44,542 nt of DNA from Candidatus Chryseopegocella kryptomonas (GTDB lineage Bacteria > Bacteroidota > Ignavibacteria > Kryptoniales > Kryptoniaceae). The notes below the pieces were generated by a model. That model saw nothing but the letters and a program-made list of their open reading frames with translations, searched no databases and was not told the DNA's origin. Shown here piece after piece: positions 9,808-18,953 of this stretch. The translations under genes and the position numbers were made by a program. The stretch spans positions 1-44,542 of the forward strand of contig NZ_CZVW01000017.1 of NCBI RefSeq assembly GCF_001536065.1. Reading direction: 5' to 3'. The stretch's first letter is position 1, and the number at the start of each line of letters is the position of its first letter.

Positions 9808-10848
9808 ATGAAGCTTTCAGATTTCAATTATCAGCTTCCGAAAAATTTGATCGCAAAATATCCGGTTGAGCCAAGGGATAGTGCGCGTTTGCTTGTTCTT
9901 GACAGAAAAAATAAAACGATTGAGGACAAAGTTTTCACAGACATAATTGATTATCTTGAAGAAGGAGATTCGCTTGTCTTGAACAAGACGAAAGTTTTTC
10001 CTGCGAGATTAATTGGGAGAAAGGAGAAGACGGGTGCGAAAATTGAAATTCTTTTGCTTCGGGAATTAAATCCTGAAGAGCATCTCTGGGATGTACTTGT
10101 TGAGCCAGCTCGGAAGGTGCGAATTGGGAATAAAATTTATTTCGGCGATAATAACGAGGTTTATTGTGAAGTCATTGACAATACAACATCTCGCGGTAGA
10201 ACATTGAAGTTTCATTATGAAGGTGATTTCTTTAAATTCATTGAAAAATATGGACAGGTTCCACTTCCACCTTACATAAAGAGACAGCCTGAGGAAGGCG
10301 ATAAAGAATGGTATCAAACTGTGTATGCCGAGGTCGTGGGCTCGGTTGCAGCTCCTACGGCGGGGTTGCACCTTTCAAAAAAAATGCTAAAAAGAATTGA
10401 AAAGGAAAGGGTTAAAAATGTTCCAATAGTTCTTCATATTGGGATCGGGACTTTCAGGAAAGTTGAAGTTGAGGATTTAAGCAAACATAGAATGGATTCG
10501 GAGTATTTTGAAATTCCTGCGGAAAGCGCTCGTTTGATAAATGAAACGATTGATAAAAAGAAAAGCGTCGTTGCTGTTGGGACAAGCGTTGTGCGAGCTC
10601 TTGAATCAAGCGTGAGCGCAGATGGGCATGTTAAACCGTATAAAGGATGGACGGATAAATTTATTTATCCACCGTATGAGTTTAAAATTGTGAATAAACT
10701 TATAACCAACTTTCACGCTCCTGAGTCAACACCGCTTATGCTTGTTGCTGCATTTGCTGGTCTTGATTTTCTTATGCAGGCATATAAACATGCAATAAAA
10801 AACGGGTATAGATTTTTAAGCTACGGCGATGCAATGCTTATAATCTAA
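9808..10848 (+). CDS. queA: S-adenosylmethionine:tRNA ribosyltransferase-isomerase
   Basis: QueA transfers and isomerises the ribosyl moiety of SAM onto preQ1-modified tRNA to form epoxyqueuosine in the wobble position of GUN anticodons. The N terminus LSDFNYQLPKNLIAKYP is the family signature. It is followed by LVLNKTKVFPARLIGRK, GQVPLPPYIKRQ, SVAAPTAGLHLSKKML and VLHIGIGTFRKVEVED, then NFHAPESTPLMLVAAFAG near the C terminus. The length of 346 residues is typical. I chose the ATG at 9808 because it matches the usual N terminus; a GTG two codons upstream (9802) is possible. It lies alone after the ppdK terminator and heads toward the permease and ispD. Confidence 0.96.
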   Translation: MKLSDFNYQLPKNLIAKYPVEPRDSARLLVLDRKNKTIEDKVFTDIIDYLEEGDSLVLNKTKVFPARLIGRKEKTGAKIEILLLRELNPEEHLWDVLVEPARKVRIGNKIYFGDNNEVYCEVIDNTTSRGRTLKFHYEGDFFKFIEKYGQVPLPPYIKRQPEEGDKEWYQTVYAEVVGSVAAPTAGLHLSKKMLKRIEKERVKNVPIVLHIGIGTFRKVEVEDLSKHRMDSEYFEIPAESARLINETIDKKKSVVAVGTSVVRALESSVSADGHVKPYKGWTDKFIYPPYEFKIVNKLITNFHAPESTPLMLVAAFAGLDFLMQAYKHAIKNGYRFLSYGDAMLII

Positions 10849-10874
10849 ACTAACTTACCCAATCCTTTCAACCT

Positions 10875-12731
10875 ATGAAAACATCAATTTTTATCGCTGT
10901 CAATCTCTTAATTTTTTTGATTTTTCTCAATTTGCTCCGAAAAAAGAACCTTTTGAGTTATTTTGAAGCTGGAAGATGGTGGATAACTTGGTTTGCGGTT
11001 TCAATTATAACTTTGATGGACGAACTCACATCAATTTATTATGCACCTTTTGAAGCATACAGGTTTATCGGGATCAAGGCAATTGTTTATATTGCTTTGA
11101 CATCACTTTTCATTCGTTTTCTTTCAACGAGGATGGTTGAGATAGCTGAAATTCTTGAAGTTCATAATATAAAAGGTGGCGGGGTTTATTCGTTTTCATA
11201 TCTTGTCCTTGGTCCAAGCGTTTCATTTATCGCTGTTGCATCAATTCTCGTTGTGTATATATTAACAGCTTCAATCTCAACTGTCAGCGCCGTTGAAAAT
11301 GGTCTTGCCTTCCTTTCAATGCCCGAACATTTAAAATTCTTTTTGAAGATTCTTGTCATCTGGTTAATTGCTGGGCTTAACATTCTCGGGATAAGAGAAA
11401 ATGCAAAGTTTACATTTGCAATTTTCATTTTTGCTTCATTTGTGCTTTTGAATTTAGTCATTGGTGGAATTTTCAATTTTGATTCATCAGCTGCGTCAAA
11501 GGTAAAGGAAAGTTTCTCTCTTTTTGTTTCTGATTTAAACGATTCGTCAATTTTTAAATCATACGCAAATCTTGTCACTGGAATTGGAAGTTGTATCCTC
11601 GCTTATTCGGGAATTGAATCCGTTCTTCAAACTGCATCACTTGTCAAAAGTTGGCACGATATCAGAAAAGCATACATTTTCCTTGCTCTTACAGTTGGCA
11701 TCTTCACGCCGTTAATTGCTCTTTTCGCTCTTTCATCAAACATAGAACTTGAAAAGCACGAAACAGATTTAATCCCGACATTTGCGGAAAAAGTAAATGG
11801 ACCCGCATTTGGTTTAGTTGTCAGTGTTCTTGCAAGCATTACTTTGATAATGGCTGTAAATACAGCAATGGTTGCTTCATCTGAATTGATAGAAAAAATA
11901 TGCGAAAGATACAATTTCCAGTGGCTTATAAAGTTAAATCGCCGTGGTTCGCTTTACCGCGTTCATATTTTGAATGCGACATTTTATTCAATCATACTTT
12001 TGATAACAAGTGGAAGCCAAGCAATCCTTGCAGAAATGTATGCTGTTGGGCTTGTTGCAAGTTTCACAATTAACATTGGATCGCTCATAATTTACAGATA
12101 TTTGATGGGGACAAAAGAGATAACTTATCACACATCCAGAACTGGAACTTTGGTTCTTTTCATCATCACATTTAGCATATTTATTTACATTGTCCTGCAC
12201 AGATTGTATGGTGCCTTGCTTTGGCTTTTTATGACATTATTTTTCCTTATCGCTGGATTAAAAATTTCAAGGACGAAGGCGCCGGAAATCCCCGTGCGAA
12301 GAATTACCGATAGCCCGATGGATGTTGTTTTTGCGATTGCAGAAATTGATTCCAATGAAGTTCACATTCACTTTAAAAGACCAAAAGAAAACATTGAAAA
12401 CCTTGATGACAATTCAATCTATGTAAGCTTTTACTCTCCACGACTTGATAGACCTGAGAAAAAATTTCCGAGACATTTCTGGATATCAATTCAACCAAGA
12501 ACGAATTTATTTGATATGATTGTTGGACTTTTGAAAACGATTAAGTATGAACTTCCGGCTGATAAAAAGATTCACATACACTTTGGCTGGCCACTTTCTT
12601 CCTGGCTTGATAGAATGTCAACTGGAATAATGGTTTACAACATCATAAGTTTGCCGAGGAAATTTCCAGAGTTTATATTTCATATTGATTACACCGGAAT
12701 TGAAGAACAAAATAGGGGAAATAAATCTTGA
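10875..12731 (+). CDS. APC-superfamily amino acid permease-like transporter with C-terminal soluble domain
   Basis: A 618-residue membrane protein with about 12 hydrophobic segments over residues 1-470, arranged as in the amino acid-polyamine-organocation (APC) superfamily. The region containing VHNIKGGGVYSFSYLVLGP and the helix ILGIRENAKFTFAIF are typical of APC permeases. The substrate cannot be read from the sequence. About 140 residues follow the last membrane span (from PEIPVRRITDSPMDVVFAIA) and look like a soluble alpha/beta domain, longer than in ordinary permeases. The stop overlaps the TTG start of ispD, so the two are coupled. Confidence 0.8.
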   Translation: MKTSIFIAVNLLIFLIFLNLLRKKNLLSYFEAGRWWITWFAVSIITLMDELTSIYYAPFEAYRFIGIKAIVYIALTSLFIRFLSTRMVEIAEILEVHNIKGGGVYSFSYLVLGPSVSFIAVASILVVYILTASISTVSAVENGLAFLSMPEHLKFFLKILVIWLIAGLNILGIRENAKFTFAIFIFASFVLLNLVIGGIFNFDSSAASKVKESFSLFVSDLNDSSIFKSYANLVTGIGSCILAYSGIESVLQTASLVKSWHDIRKAYIFLALTVGIFTPLIALFALSSNIELEKHETDLIPTFAEKVNGPAFGLVVSVLASITLIMAVNTAMVASSELIEKICERYNFQWLIKLNRRGSLYRVHILNATFYSIILLITSGSQAILAEMYAVGLVASFTINIGSLIIYRYLMGTKEITYHTSRTGTLVLFIITFSIFIYIVLHRLYGALLWLFMTLFFLIAGLKISRTKAPEIPVRRITDSPMDVVFAIAEIDSNEVHIHFKRPKENIENLDDNSIYVSFYSPRLDRPEKKFPRHFWISIQPRTNLFDMIVGLLKTIKYELPADKKIHIHFGWPLSSWLDRMSTGIMVYNIISLPRKFPEFIFHIDYTGIEEQNRGNKS

Positions 12732-13420
12732 AGGTAACCGCTATAATTCCGGCTGGAGGATATGGTAAGAGAATGAATGCGGGCATACACAAGCAATTGA
12801 TAGAGATAGAAGGAAAACCAATTTTAATTCATACGCTTGAAAAGTTTCAAAACTGCGATTGTATTGACGCTATAATAATTGCAACCGCGCCGGAGATTTT
12901 TATTGAAGTTGAAAATCTCGTTAAAAAATTTGGCATAACCAAAGTTGTTGAGGTCACCGTTGGCGGGAACGAGAGGCAAGATTCTGTTTATAACGCACTG
13001 CAAATGATGGTTTATCATCACACTGAAATAGTTGTTGTTCACGATGCAGTTAGACCTTTTATAACTTGTGATAAAATTTGTGAAGTTATTTCTGCTTGTA
13101 AAGAAACTGGCGCAGCAATACTTGCGGTAAGACCAAAGGAGACAGTTAAACTTGATGCTGGGAATGGATTTGTTGAAAAGACGCTTGATAGAAATTCGCT
13201 TTGGCTTGTTCAGACACCGCAAGCGTTTTATTACACTGTTTTACAGCAGGCGTATAAAAAAGCTTACACAGATTCATTTTACGGGACGGATGATGCATCA
13301 CTTGTTGAACGTCTTGGCGTCAAAGTGAAAATTGTTGAAGGACTTTACGAAAACATAAAGATAACGACGCCAGAGGACATTGAATTTGCGAAGATGATTT
13401 TGAGGGAAAATAAATTTTGA
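12728..13420 (+). CDS. ispD: 2-C-methyl-D-erythritol 4-phosphate cytidylyltransferase
   Basis: IspD makes CDP-methylerythritol from MEP and CTP in the non-mevalonate isoprenoid pathway. The nucleotide-binding start motif is AIIPAGGYGKRMN, followed by GGNERQDSVYNAL, VVVHDAVRPFI, DRNSLWLVQTPQAFYY and GTDDASLVERLG. The start is a TTG whose last two bases overlap the permease stop (TTGA). It is the only start that keeps the nucleotide-binding motif, since the next ATG lies inside that motif. A GGGGA site about 10 bases upstream supports it. The usual partner ispF is not adjacent. Confidence 0.95.
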   Translation: MKVTAIIPAGGYGKRMNAGIHKQLIEIEGKPILIHTLEKFQNCDCIDAIIIATAPEIFIEVENLVKKFGITKVVEVTVGGNERQDSVYNALQMMVYHHTEIVVVHDAVRPFITCDKICEVISACKETGAAILAVRPKETVKLDAGNGFVEKTLDRNSLWLVQTPQAFYYTVLQQAYKKAYTDSFYGTDDASLVERLGVKVKIVEGLYENIKITTPEDIEFAKMILRENKF

Positions 13421-13437
13421 TGTAAATTTTAAAAAAG

Positions 13438-13510
13438 GCGCCTGTAGCTCAATGGACAGAGCAGCGGACTTCGGATCCGCGGGTTGGGGGTTCAAGTCCC
13501 TCCAGGCGCG
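13438..13510 (+). tRNA. tRNA-Arg, anticodon UCG
   Basis: A 73-base cloverleaf with a 7-bp acceptor stem (13438-13444 with 13503-13509). The D arm is GCTC/GAGC, the anticodon stem is GCGGA/TCCGC with loop CTTCGGA (anticodon TCG, reading CGA), and the T loop is TTCAAGT. The discriminator is G and the CCA end is not encoded. It lies 17 bases after ispD and abuts the stop of the convergent DUF4097 gene. Confidence 0.95.
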
Positions 13511-14503
13511 CTAAATCCCCTTATCTCTTTTTCTTAACTCTATATCTCCACCTGATGTCGTCGCTTTAATCTTTACACCTGAATCTTCTTTACCAATCCA
13601 TCCTTTTATCTTTGAACTTGTCTTCATCTCCGTTTTAATCGGGAAATCAAAGTTTATATCTCCGCCAAAAGTTTCAAAATCAACATAAGCATTTAAATCC
13701 GATGGAGCAAAAATTTTTATATCCCCGCCAGATGAAGTTAAATTCGTTTGCATTTCAATTTTTATAAATTCAACTTCTATATCCCCACCAGATGAAGATG
13801 CAACAACCGAGCCAGAAATTTTGTTAATTCTCACATCTCCGCCAGCTGATTTTGCTTCAATTATACCGGAATGATTGCTAACAAACACATCGCCACCAGA
13901 TGTTCTTGCTGTTCCAGTTCCAGAGCAATTTTTAAATCTGATATCCCCACCAGCCGAAGATGCGTTGATAGTCCCATCAATTCCTTCGCAATAAATATCT
14001 CCACCAGATGATGAAAGTGTAAAAGTTCCTGTGAATTTTTCAACTTTTATATCCGCGCCAGCGGTCTTAATATCCCCGTTCAAAAACCCCGGCGCATATA
14101 CAACAAGTTGTGCGGTTTCAATCTTGCTTCCCTCAATTAAGTCAAAAAGTTTGAAAAAGTTATACCATTTGAACTCTCTTTTGTGTTTGATCTTGATTTT
14201 AAAGAAACCATTTCCCTCTTCAAATGAGACATCAAAATTTTTCAGTTGGTCTGCTGAACCTCTTGCGGAAAAATCAATTTTTATATTTTTCTCTTCATGT
14301 GGTTTTAAAATGACATCTGCGATGCTTGCTTCAATCATAAGGATGCCCGGAGTTATGTTGAAAGATTTGGAGATTTTTAATTCTTCGGTTTGTTCAGGTT
14401 GAATTTCAAATTTAATTTCACCGGTTTTTATATTTGAGCAAAGAAGCAAACCGCCGGCAAAAAGTAAACCCGTGATAATAAAAATGAGAAACTTTGTCTT
14501 CAT
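13511..14503 (-). CDS. DUF4097-family beta-repeat protein, secreted
   Basis: The N terminus (MKTKFLIFIITGLLFAGGLL) is a signal or anchor segment, so the protein is probably exported. The second half is a ladder of short beta rungs with eight GGD[IV] turns (SSGGDI, SAGGDI, TSGGDV and similar), mostly spaced about 17-20 residues, as in DUF4097 putative adhesin/beta-helix proteins. The molecular function of the family is unknown; envelope or surface roles are usually assumed. I chose the ATG at 14503 because it places the signal segment at the N terminus. A TTG at 14566 that overlaps the upstream stop (TTGA) would add 21 residues and is the alternative. Confidence 0.75.
   Translation of the reverse strand: MKTKFLIFIITGLLFAGGLLLCSNIKTGEIKFEIQPEQTEELKISKSFNITPGILMIEASIADVILKPHEEKNIKIDFSARGSADQLKNFDVSFEEGNGFFKIKIKHKREFKWYNFFKLFDLIEGSKIETAQLVVYAPGFLNGDIKTAGADIKVEKFTGTFTLSSSGGDIYCEGIDGTINASSAGGDIRFKNCSGTGTARTSGGDVFVSNHSGIIEAKSAGGDVRINKISGSVVASSSGGDIEVEFIKIEMQTNLTSSGGDIKIFAPSDLNAYVDFETFGGDINFDFPIKTEMKTSSKIKGWIGKEDSGVKIKATTSGGDIELRKRDKGI
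13540..14075 (-). repeat. Degenerate internal repeat encoding GGD[IV] rungs
   Basis: On the coding strand a motif close to TCTGGTGGGGATAT recurs about eight times inside the DUF4097 gene. Each copy encodes S/T-x-G-G-D-I/V. Spacing is about 50-60 bases but irregular, which fits a coding repeat for beta-helix rungs and not a DNA-level element. Confidence 0.7.
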
Positions 14504-14562
14504 ATTAGAAAAATTTTTTGTTTTTCTAATTTCGTAAATACGCAGGTCTGTGAATAGATGTT

Positions 14563-15642
14563 TCAATGTGAAGCAATTTCCCCTGAGCCAGCGGTTTTGA
14601 AAGTATGAAGGAGCGCATCAATCTGAATCACGAGTTTTTTCTTCTCGTATCTTGGCGCAAAGATTGAACCGTCAATAAAATAAATTCGCTTTTGATTTTC
14701 ATCGTAAAAAACATACGAGATGAAAGGTCCTCCCCCTGTAAAATCGTTAAATCTCCATAAACCCTGAACCCTTATTGCATATCTTCCGTTGAAATTCACT
14801 GGGAAAAAGTAAAGATATTTTATGCTTTCCGGATCATCTGCTATCACGACCCAAGCGTCATCTCGTGTTGTCCTGTAAAATTTTCGCGTCAATTCGTTTC
14901 TTTTCTCTGCTATCCATACTTGATTGAAAAATTTATACGGATTTTCAACCGAGTCAATCCAGTGAATGAAGATAAATCTTTCCATATCTTCGGGAGTTCT
15001 TCTTCTGAGCCAGACGAATTTTTCTTCCGCTGAATCTTTTGCGATATAATAATCGTGCTGAACAAAAATTGTCCACCCATATTTTTTAAGAAAATATCTC
15101 TCAATGTCCTTTTTGTTGTGACCTTCGGAATAAATTGCGTCAAGTTCTCTTTTGAAAAATTCGTCGCGAAAGTAAAGATAAATTTCGTTTCTATCTTTCG
15201 TTAGATGTTTTAAAAGAGTTTCTTTATCTTTTGAAACCAAAACGACAATGATTTGTCCTTTGCTCCAAAGGTCTTTCTTTATGAAAAGAAATGCAGAATC
15301 TTTTTCAACGAGTTCTCTTGAAGCTGGGTCAAGCATATTTGAAACATAAAGTCCGATGTCGCTCTTATTATCAAGCGTTGAGACAAACATAATGTTTTTT
15401 CGCGTTTTGAGATTGTCAATTGAATAAATTTGAAATTCTGGCTTTATGATAAATAAACTTTCTGGTTGTGGGGTGTAAAGAAGTCGCTGAAATGTTGATT
15501 TCAACGGGTCTTGAATTTGAGTGTAAAGAAGTGAATCAACGTAGGTTATGATCTCTGTCTCGTCTCCGGTTGCTTTGGGTTTTAGCTGAGTGCAGGAGAT
15601 TAGAAAGAGCGAAATTATTGCGATTGAAAAAAATTTTTTCAT
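14563..15642 (-). CDS. DUF4837-family lipoprotein
   Basis: A 359-residue exported lipoprotein. The N terminus MKKFFSIAIISLFLISCTQL is a type II signal peptide with lipobox LISC, and the mature protein would begin at Cys17. The C-terminal block with GRYAIRVQGLWRFNDF, GGPFISYVFYDE and IDGSIFAPRYEKKKLV is what I recall for DUF4837, a Bacteroidota lipoprotein family of unknown function. It starts 14 bases after the kinase-like gene and its stop overlaps a possible TTG start of the next gene, so it is the fifth gene of the tilS-hpt-ftsH transcript. Confidence 0.75.
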   Translation of the reverse strand: MKKFFSIAIISLFLISCTQLKPKATGDETEIITYVDSLLYTQIQDPLKSTFQRLLYTPQPESLFIIKPEFQIYSIDNLKTRKNIMFVSTLDNKSDIGLYVSNMLDPASRELVEKDSAFLFIKKDLWSKGQIIVVLVSKDKETLLKHLTKDRNEIYLYFRDEFFKRELDAIYSEGHNKKDIERYFLKKYGWTIFVQHDYYIAKDSAEEKFVWLRRRTPEDMERFIFIHWIDSVENPYKFFNQVWIAEKRNELTRKFYRTTRDDAWVVIADDPESIKYLYFFPVNFNGRYAIRVQGLWRFNDFTGGGPFISYVFYDENQKRIYFIDGSIFAPRYEKKKLVIQIDALLHTFKTAGSGEIASH

Positions 15643-15656
15643 CTTTTGCTCTCTTT

Positions 15657-16403
15657 TTACTTTAAAAAGTAGAGGTCAAGATTGGGGTAAAAAATTGAAT
15701 ATAAAATCCACATCGTCGCGCCTATGCTGACGGGGATGGAAAGATTATCATCAACTTTGAGATCAATTGAGGCAGCTTCAATGATTCCGCCGACGATTGC
15801 AGCGATCATCGTTATGATGTATTCACCCGGCAAATTCTGAACTTTCGGGGCAAGAAATACAACAGGGATTGCAGCAATTATAAAAGCGATCGTTCCCTCA
15901 AGTGATTTCTTGAAAAATTTATGTTTCCCGAATTTTCGCCCGAAAACAGCTGCGCTTGCATCGGAAAGGATTAAAATTGCAAACGCATTTATGACGATAA
16001 ATTTAGGAAAAATGATGACACAGACGAGCGCTGAAATGAAAACCCAGGTTGCACCGTTCAAGTTTTTTGCTTTATGATCTCTTTCGTGATGTCTGAGGAT
16101 AAAGCCAAAAAATTTATAAAAGAGTTTTTGCGCAGTTGGACTGTAATATCTTGCGATATCAACTGCGACGAACCCAAATGTTAGGATGATTAAAATTTTT
16201 ATTGCGAGATCACGGGGTGTGAAATAGTAAATCACCGGTATTAACATTGAAAACTGATGTATCGCCTTGCGGATGTATTCTGCCTTGTAATTTCGGTCAA
16301 TGTTTTTGCTAAAATCAATGAGTATTTCTGAATAATCTGGTGATTCAAATCGTCCGTTAATTTTTTGGTTCAGGATTTGCAGATACTCTTGGAGTTGCTT
16401 CAT
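15657..16403 (-). CDS. Dolichol/phytol-kinase-like CTP-dependent lipid kinase, membrane
   Basis: An integral membrane protein with about six or seven hydrophobic segments, resembling the dolichol kinase/VTE5/diacylglycerol kinase family, which uses CTP to phosphorylate lipid alcohols. Conserved-looking blocks are AIHQFSMLIPVIYYF, ILILSDASAAVFGRKFGKHK and KKSLEGTIAFI near the middle, and the Glu-rich loop GGIIEAASIDLKVDDNLSIP near the C terminus. A lipid alcohol such as undecaprenol or phytol is a reasonable substrate, but this is inference. I chose the ATG at 16403, inside the 3' end of ftsH (47-base overlap). An upstream in-frame start at 16445 would overlap ftsH even more. Confidence 0.75.
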   Translation of the reverse strand: MKQLQEYLQILNQKINGRFESPDYSEILIDFSKNIDRNYKAEYIRKAIHQFSMLIPVIYYFTPRDLAIKILIILTFGFVAVDIARYYSPTAQKLFYKFFGFILRHHERDHKAKNLNGATWVFISALVCVIIFPKFIVINAFAILILSDASAAVFGRKFGKHKFFKKSLEGTIAFIIAAIPVVFLAPKVQNLPGEYIITMIAAIVGGIIEAASIDLKVDDNLSIPVSIGATMWILYSIFYPNLDLYFLK

Positions 16404-18381
16404 CTTGACCGTTGGCTTTCTTTTGGATGGCGGGCAAATCTTCACCTTTGATGATTTTATCTATTTCTTCACCCGTTAGCGTTTCTCTTTCAAGCAAAGC
16501 ATTCGCAAGACGATGTAAAGCGTCAATGTTTTCGCGCAGGATGTTTTCTGCTCTTTCCATACAGGTGGTGACAATTCTTTTAACTTCTTCATCTATCAAA
16601 ATCGCGGTTTGCTCGCTATAATTTTGCTGTCTTGTAATCTCTCTTCCAAGGAAAATTTCTTCTTCTTTTGTTCCATAGGTCAAAGGTCCAAGGCGTTCGC
16701 TCATTCCCCATTCACAGACCATTTTTCTTGCAATTGTCGTTGCCTTTTCAAGATCGTCAGCTGCTCCGGTTGTGAGAGAGTTGAAAATTAATTTTTCAGC
16801 TGCTCTTCCACCAAGAGCATAAGTTATCATCGCTTCAAGATATTCTTTTGAGTAAGTGTGCCTTTCATCAATTGGAAGATATGTTGTCACTCCAAGAGCT
16901 CTGCCACGTGGGATAATCGTGACTTTGTGAACTGGATCAGCTTCTGGCAACATCTTTGCAACGAGAACATGTCCGGATTCGTGATAAGCAGTAATTCTTT
17001 TTTCACGCTCTGAGATAGCAACATTCTTTCTTTGTATTCCCATCATAACTTTGTCTTTTGCTTCTTCAAAGTCCTGCATCGTCACAAGGTCGTGATTTTT
17101 GCGCGCAGCTAAAAGTGCAGCTTCATTTACAAGATTTGCAAGGTCTGCTCCAGAAAATCCCGGGGTTGATTTTGCAATTATTTCAAGATTAACATCCGGG
17201 GCAAGAGGCAACCTTCGTGTATGGACTTTTAAAATTTCAAGTCGTCCTTTCACATCGGGTCTATCAACAACAATTTGTCTGTCAAATCTTCCGGGTCTCA
17301 AAAGTGCTGGGTCAAGTATGTCAGGTCTATTTGTTGCAGCAATTACGATTATTCCGCTGTTTTCTTCAAAGCCATCCATTTCAACGAGAAGTTGATTTAA
17401 AGTTTGTTCTCTCTCATCGTGACCTCCGCCAAGTCCAGCGCCCCTGTGTCTTCCAACAGCGTCAATTTCGTCAATAAAAACTATACACGGTGCAAGTTTT
17501 TTCGCCTGTTCAAAAAGATCACGCACTCTGCTTGCTCCAACTCCAACGAACATTTCAACAAATTCAGCTCCACTTATTGAGAGGAAAGGCACACCAGCTT
17601 CACCAGCAACTGCTTTTGCAAGCAATGTTTTTCCTGTTCCCGGGGGTCCAAGTAGTAGAACACCTTTCGGAATTTTTCCACCAAGACGCTGAAATTTTGC
17701 AGGATCTTTGAGAAATTCTATGATCTCTTTTAATTCTTCTTTCGCTTCTTCAACCCCAGCGACATCGTTAAATGTAACTTTCGGAATGTTGTTGGTTATA
17801 ACTCTTGCTCTGCTTTTTCCGAATGTGAATATATTTTTCGTCGTCGTCCCTTGCATTCTTCGCATAATCAAAAACCAGATAAAAATCAAGAGAACCCACG
17901 GAATTATGCTCAAAAGAGCATTCAACCATTGATCGCTTTCTTTAACGAAGTTAAATTTAATCCCTCTTCTCGTCCATTCATCTATCACCCTTGAATCGGA
18001 AGCATTCGGCAGAAAGACAACAAATTTATCACCGCGGACTTTTTTCCCGTCAACCGTTATCATTTCTTCTGGCTCTTTGAGAACGCCGTGGAAGTCAAAA
18101 TTATTTACATCCGTTTTCTTGACGATTGCTTCTTTTATTTTTCCAGCTTTCAAAAATTGTTGATATTGGTCAAATGTAATTTCATATTCAAGTTTTTGAT
18201 TTCCTCTGAACCAGACCATAAGTGCAAAAACTGCGGAAATAATGATAAGCCAGCTTAAAATCACTCGCATTGCTCTTCCCCAGTTGAAATCGTCGTTATC
18301 GCCATTGTCAAATTGAGGTTTCCTCATTTTTCTATCGTTCTTTTTGAATTTATCACTTGAATTTAAGAATTCTCTGAACAT
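16357..18381 (-). CDS. ftsH: ATP-dependent zinc metalloprotease FtsH
   Basis: A membrane-anchored AAA+ protease that degrades short-lived and misfolded membrane and cytosolic proteins. There are two transmembrane helices, at residues about 39-58 and 152-173, with an extracytoplasmic domain between them. Walker A is GPPGTGKT (about 245-252), Walker B is IVFIDEID (about 300-307), and the second region of homology contains [20 protein letters not shown]. The zinc site is HESGH (about 467-471), with the third ligand probably the Asp in [12 protein letters not shown]. An AGGAGG site at 18391-18396 precedes the ATG by 9 bases. The gene follows hpt by 23 bases, the conserved tilS-hpt-ftsH order. The C-terminal tail is polar and disordered-looking. 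Confidence 0.97.
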   Translation of the reverse strand: MFREFLNSSDKFKKNDRKMRKPQFDNGDNDDFNWGRAMRVILSWLIIISAVFALMVWFRGNQKLEYEITFDQYQQFLKAGKIKEAIVKKTDVNNFDFHGVLKEPEEMITVDGKKVRGDKFVVFLPNASDSRVIDEWTRRGIKFNFVKESDQWLNALLSIIPWVLLIFIWFLIMRRMQGTTTKNIFTFGKSRARVITNNIPKVTFNDVAGVEEAKEELKEIIEFLKDPAKFQRLGGKIPKGVLLLGPPGTGKTLLAKAVAGEAGVPFLSISGAEFVEMFVGVGASRVRDLFEQAKKLAPCIVFIDEIDAVGRHRGAGLGGGHDEREQTLNQLLVEMDGFEENSGIIVIAATNRPDILDPALLRPGRFDRQIVVDRPDVKGRLEILKVHTRRLPLAPDVNLEIIAKSTPGFSGADLANLVNEAALLAARKNHDLVTMQDFEEAKDKVMMGIQRKNVAISEREKRITAYHESGHVLVAKMLPEADPVHKVTIIPRGRALGVTTYLPIDERHTYSKEYLEAMITYALGGRAAEKLIFNSLTTGAADDLEKATTIARKMVCEWGMSERLGPLTYGTKEEEIFLGREITRQQNYSEQTAILIDEEVKRIVTTCMERAENILRENIDALHRLANALLERETLTGEEIDKIIKGEDLPAIQKKANGQDEATPRVSANPEPKN

Positions 18382-18404
18382 TTTTCAAAACCTCCTCAAC
18401 AAGT

Positions 18405-18953
18405 TTATTTTTGTGTATCAATCACATAAATTCCTTTCAAATTCCTTCCTTTCTGCGCATAGTCAAGCCCGTAGCCAATCACGAACTCATCTCCTATCTC
18501 AAAACCAATATAATCAATTTTGAAATCAATCTGAACTCTGTTCTTTTTATATAACAATGTAACTATCCTTAAAGATTTCGGGTTTTTGAGCATAATTAAG
18601 TTTTTGATGAATTTGATTGAAAGTCCCGAGTCAATTATATCTTCAACCACGATTATATCTCTGCCCGTAACCTGACAGTCAAGATCTTTGAGAAGTTTTA
18701 CATGTCCTGATGAAATTTTTTCATCTCCATAACTTGATAGTTTGAGAAAGTCAACTTCGCAATCAATTTTCACCTCACGAATTAAATCTGCAAAAAATAT
18801 AACCGAGCCATTTAAAACGCCTATAAAAATTGGAACACTACCTTGATAATCACGACTTATTTGTTCACCAAGTTCCTTGACTCTTTCTTTTATTTTTTCT
18901 TCTGGAATTAAAATTTTGAATCTTTCTCCGTTGATGTAAACTACATCACTCAT
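18405..18953 (-). CDS. hpt: Hypoxanthine phosphoribosyltransferase
   Basis: This enzyme salvages hypoxanthine and guanine with PRPP to make IMP and GMP. The 182-residue protein has the flexible-loop SSYGDEKISSG, the PRPP-binding motif DIIVVEDIIDSGLS near residue 97, and the C-terminal purine-binding FEIGDEFVIGYGLDYAQKGR. It overlaps the end of tilS by 8 bases, so the two are coupled. In other bacteria Hpt and TilS encoded next to ftsH have been linked functionally to it. Confidence 0.95.
   Translation of the reverse strand: MSDVVYINGERFKILIPEEKIKERVKELGEQISRDYQGSVPIFIGVLNGSVIFFADLIREVKIDCEVDFLKLSSYGDEKISSGHVKLLKDLDCQVTGRDIIVVEDIIDSGLSIKFIKNLIMLKNPKSLRIVTLLYKKNRVQIDFKIDYIGFEIGDEFVIGYGLDYAQKGRNLKGIYVIDTQK

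Noticed and set aside
13438-13510. tRNA-Arg as a possible attachment site of an integrated element
   Set aside because: No integrase, no direct repeat of the tRNA 3' end and only housekeeping genes on both sides.
13540-14075. Regularly spaced DNA motif that at first resembles a CRISPR or tandem repeat array
   Set aside because: Spacing is irregular, the copies are degenerate and all stay in frame, encoding GGD[IV] rungs of the DUF4097 protein.
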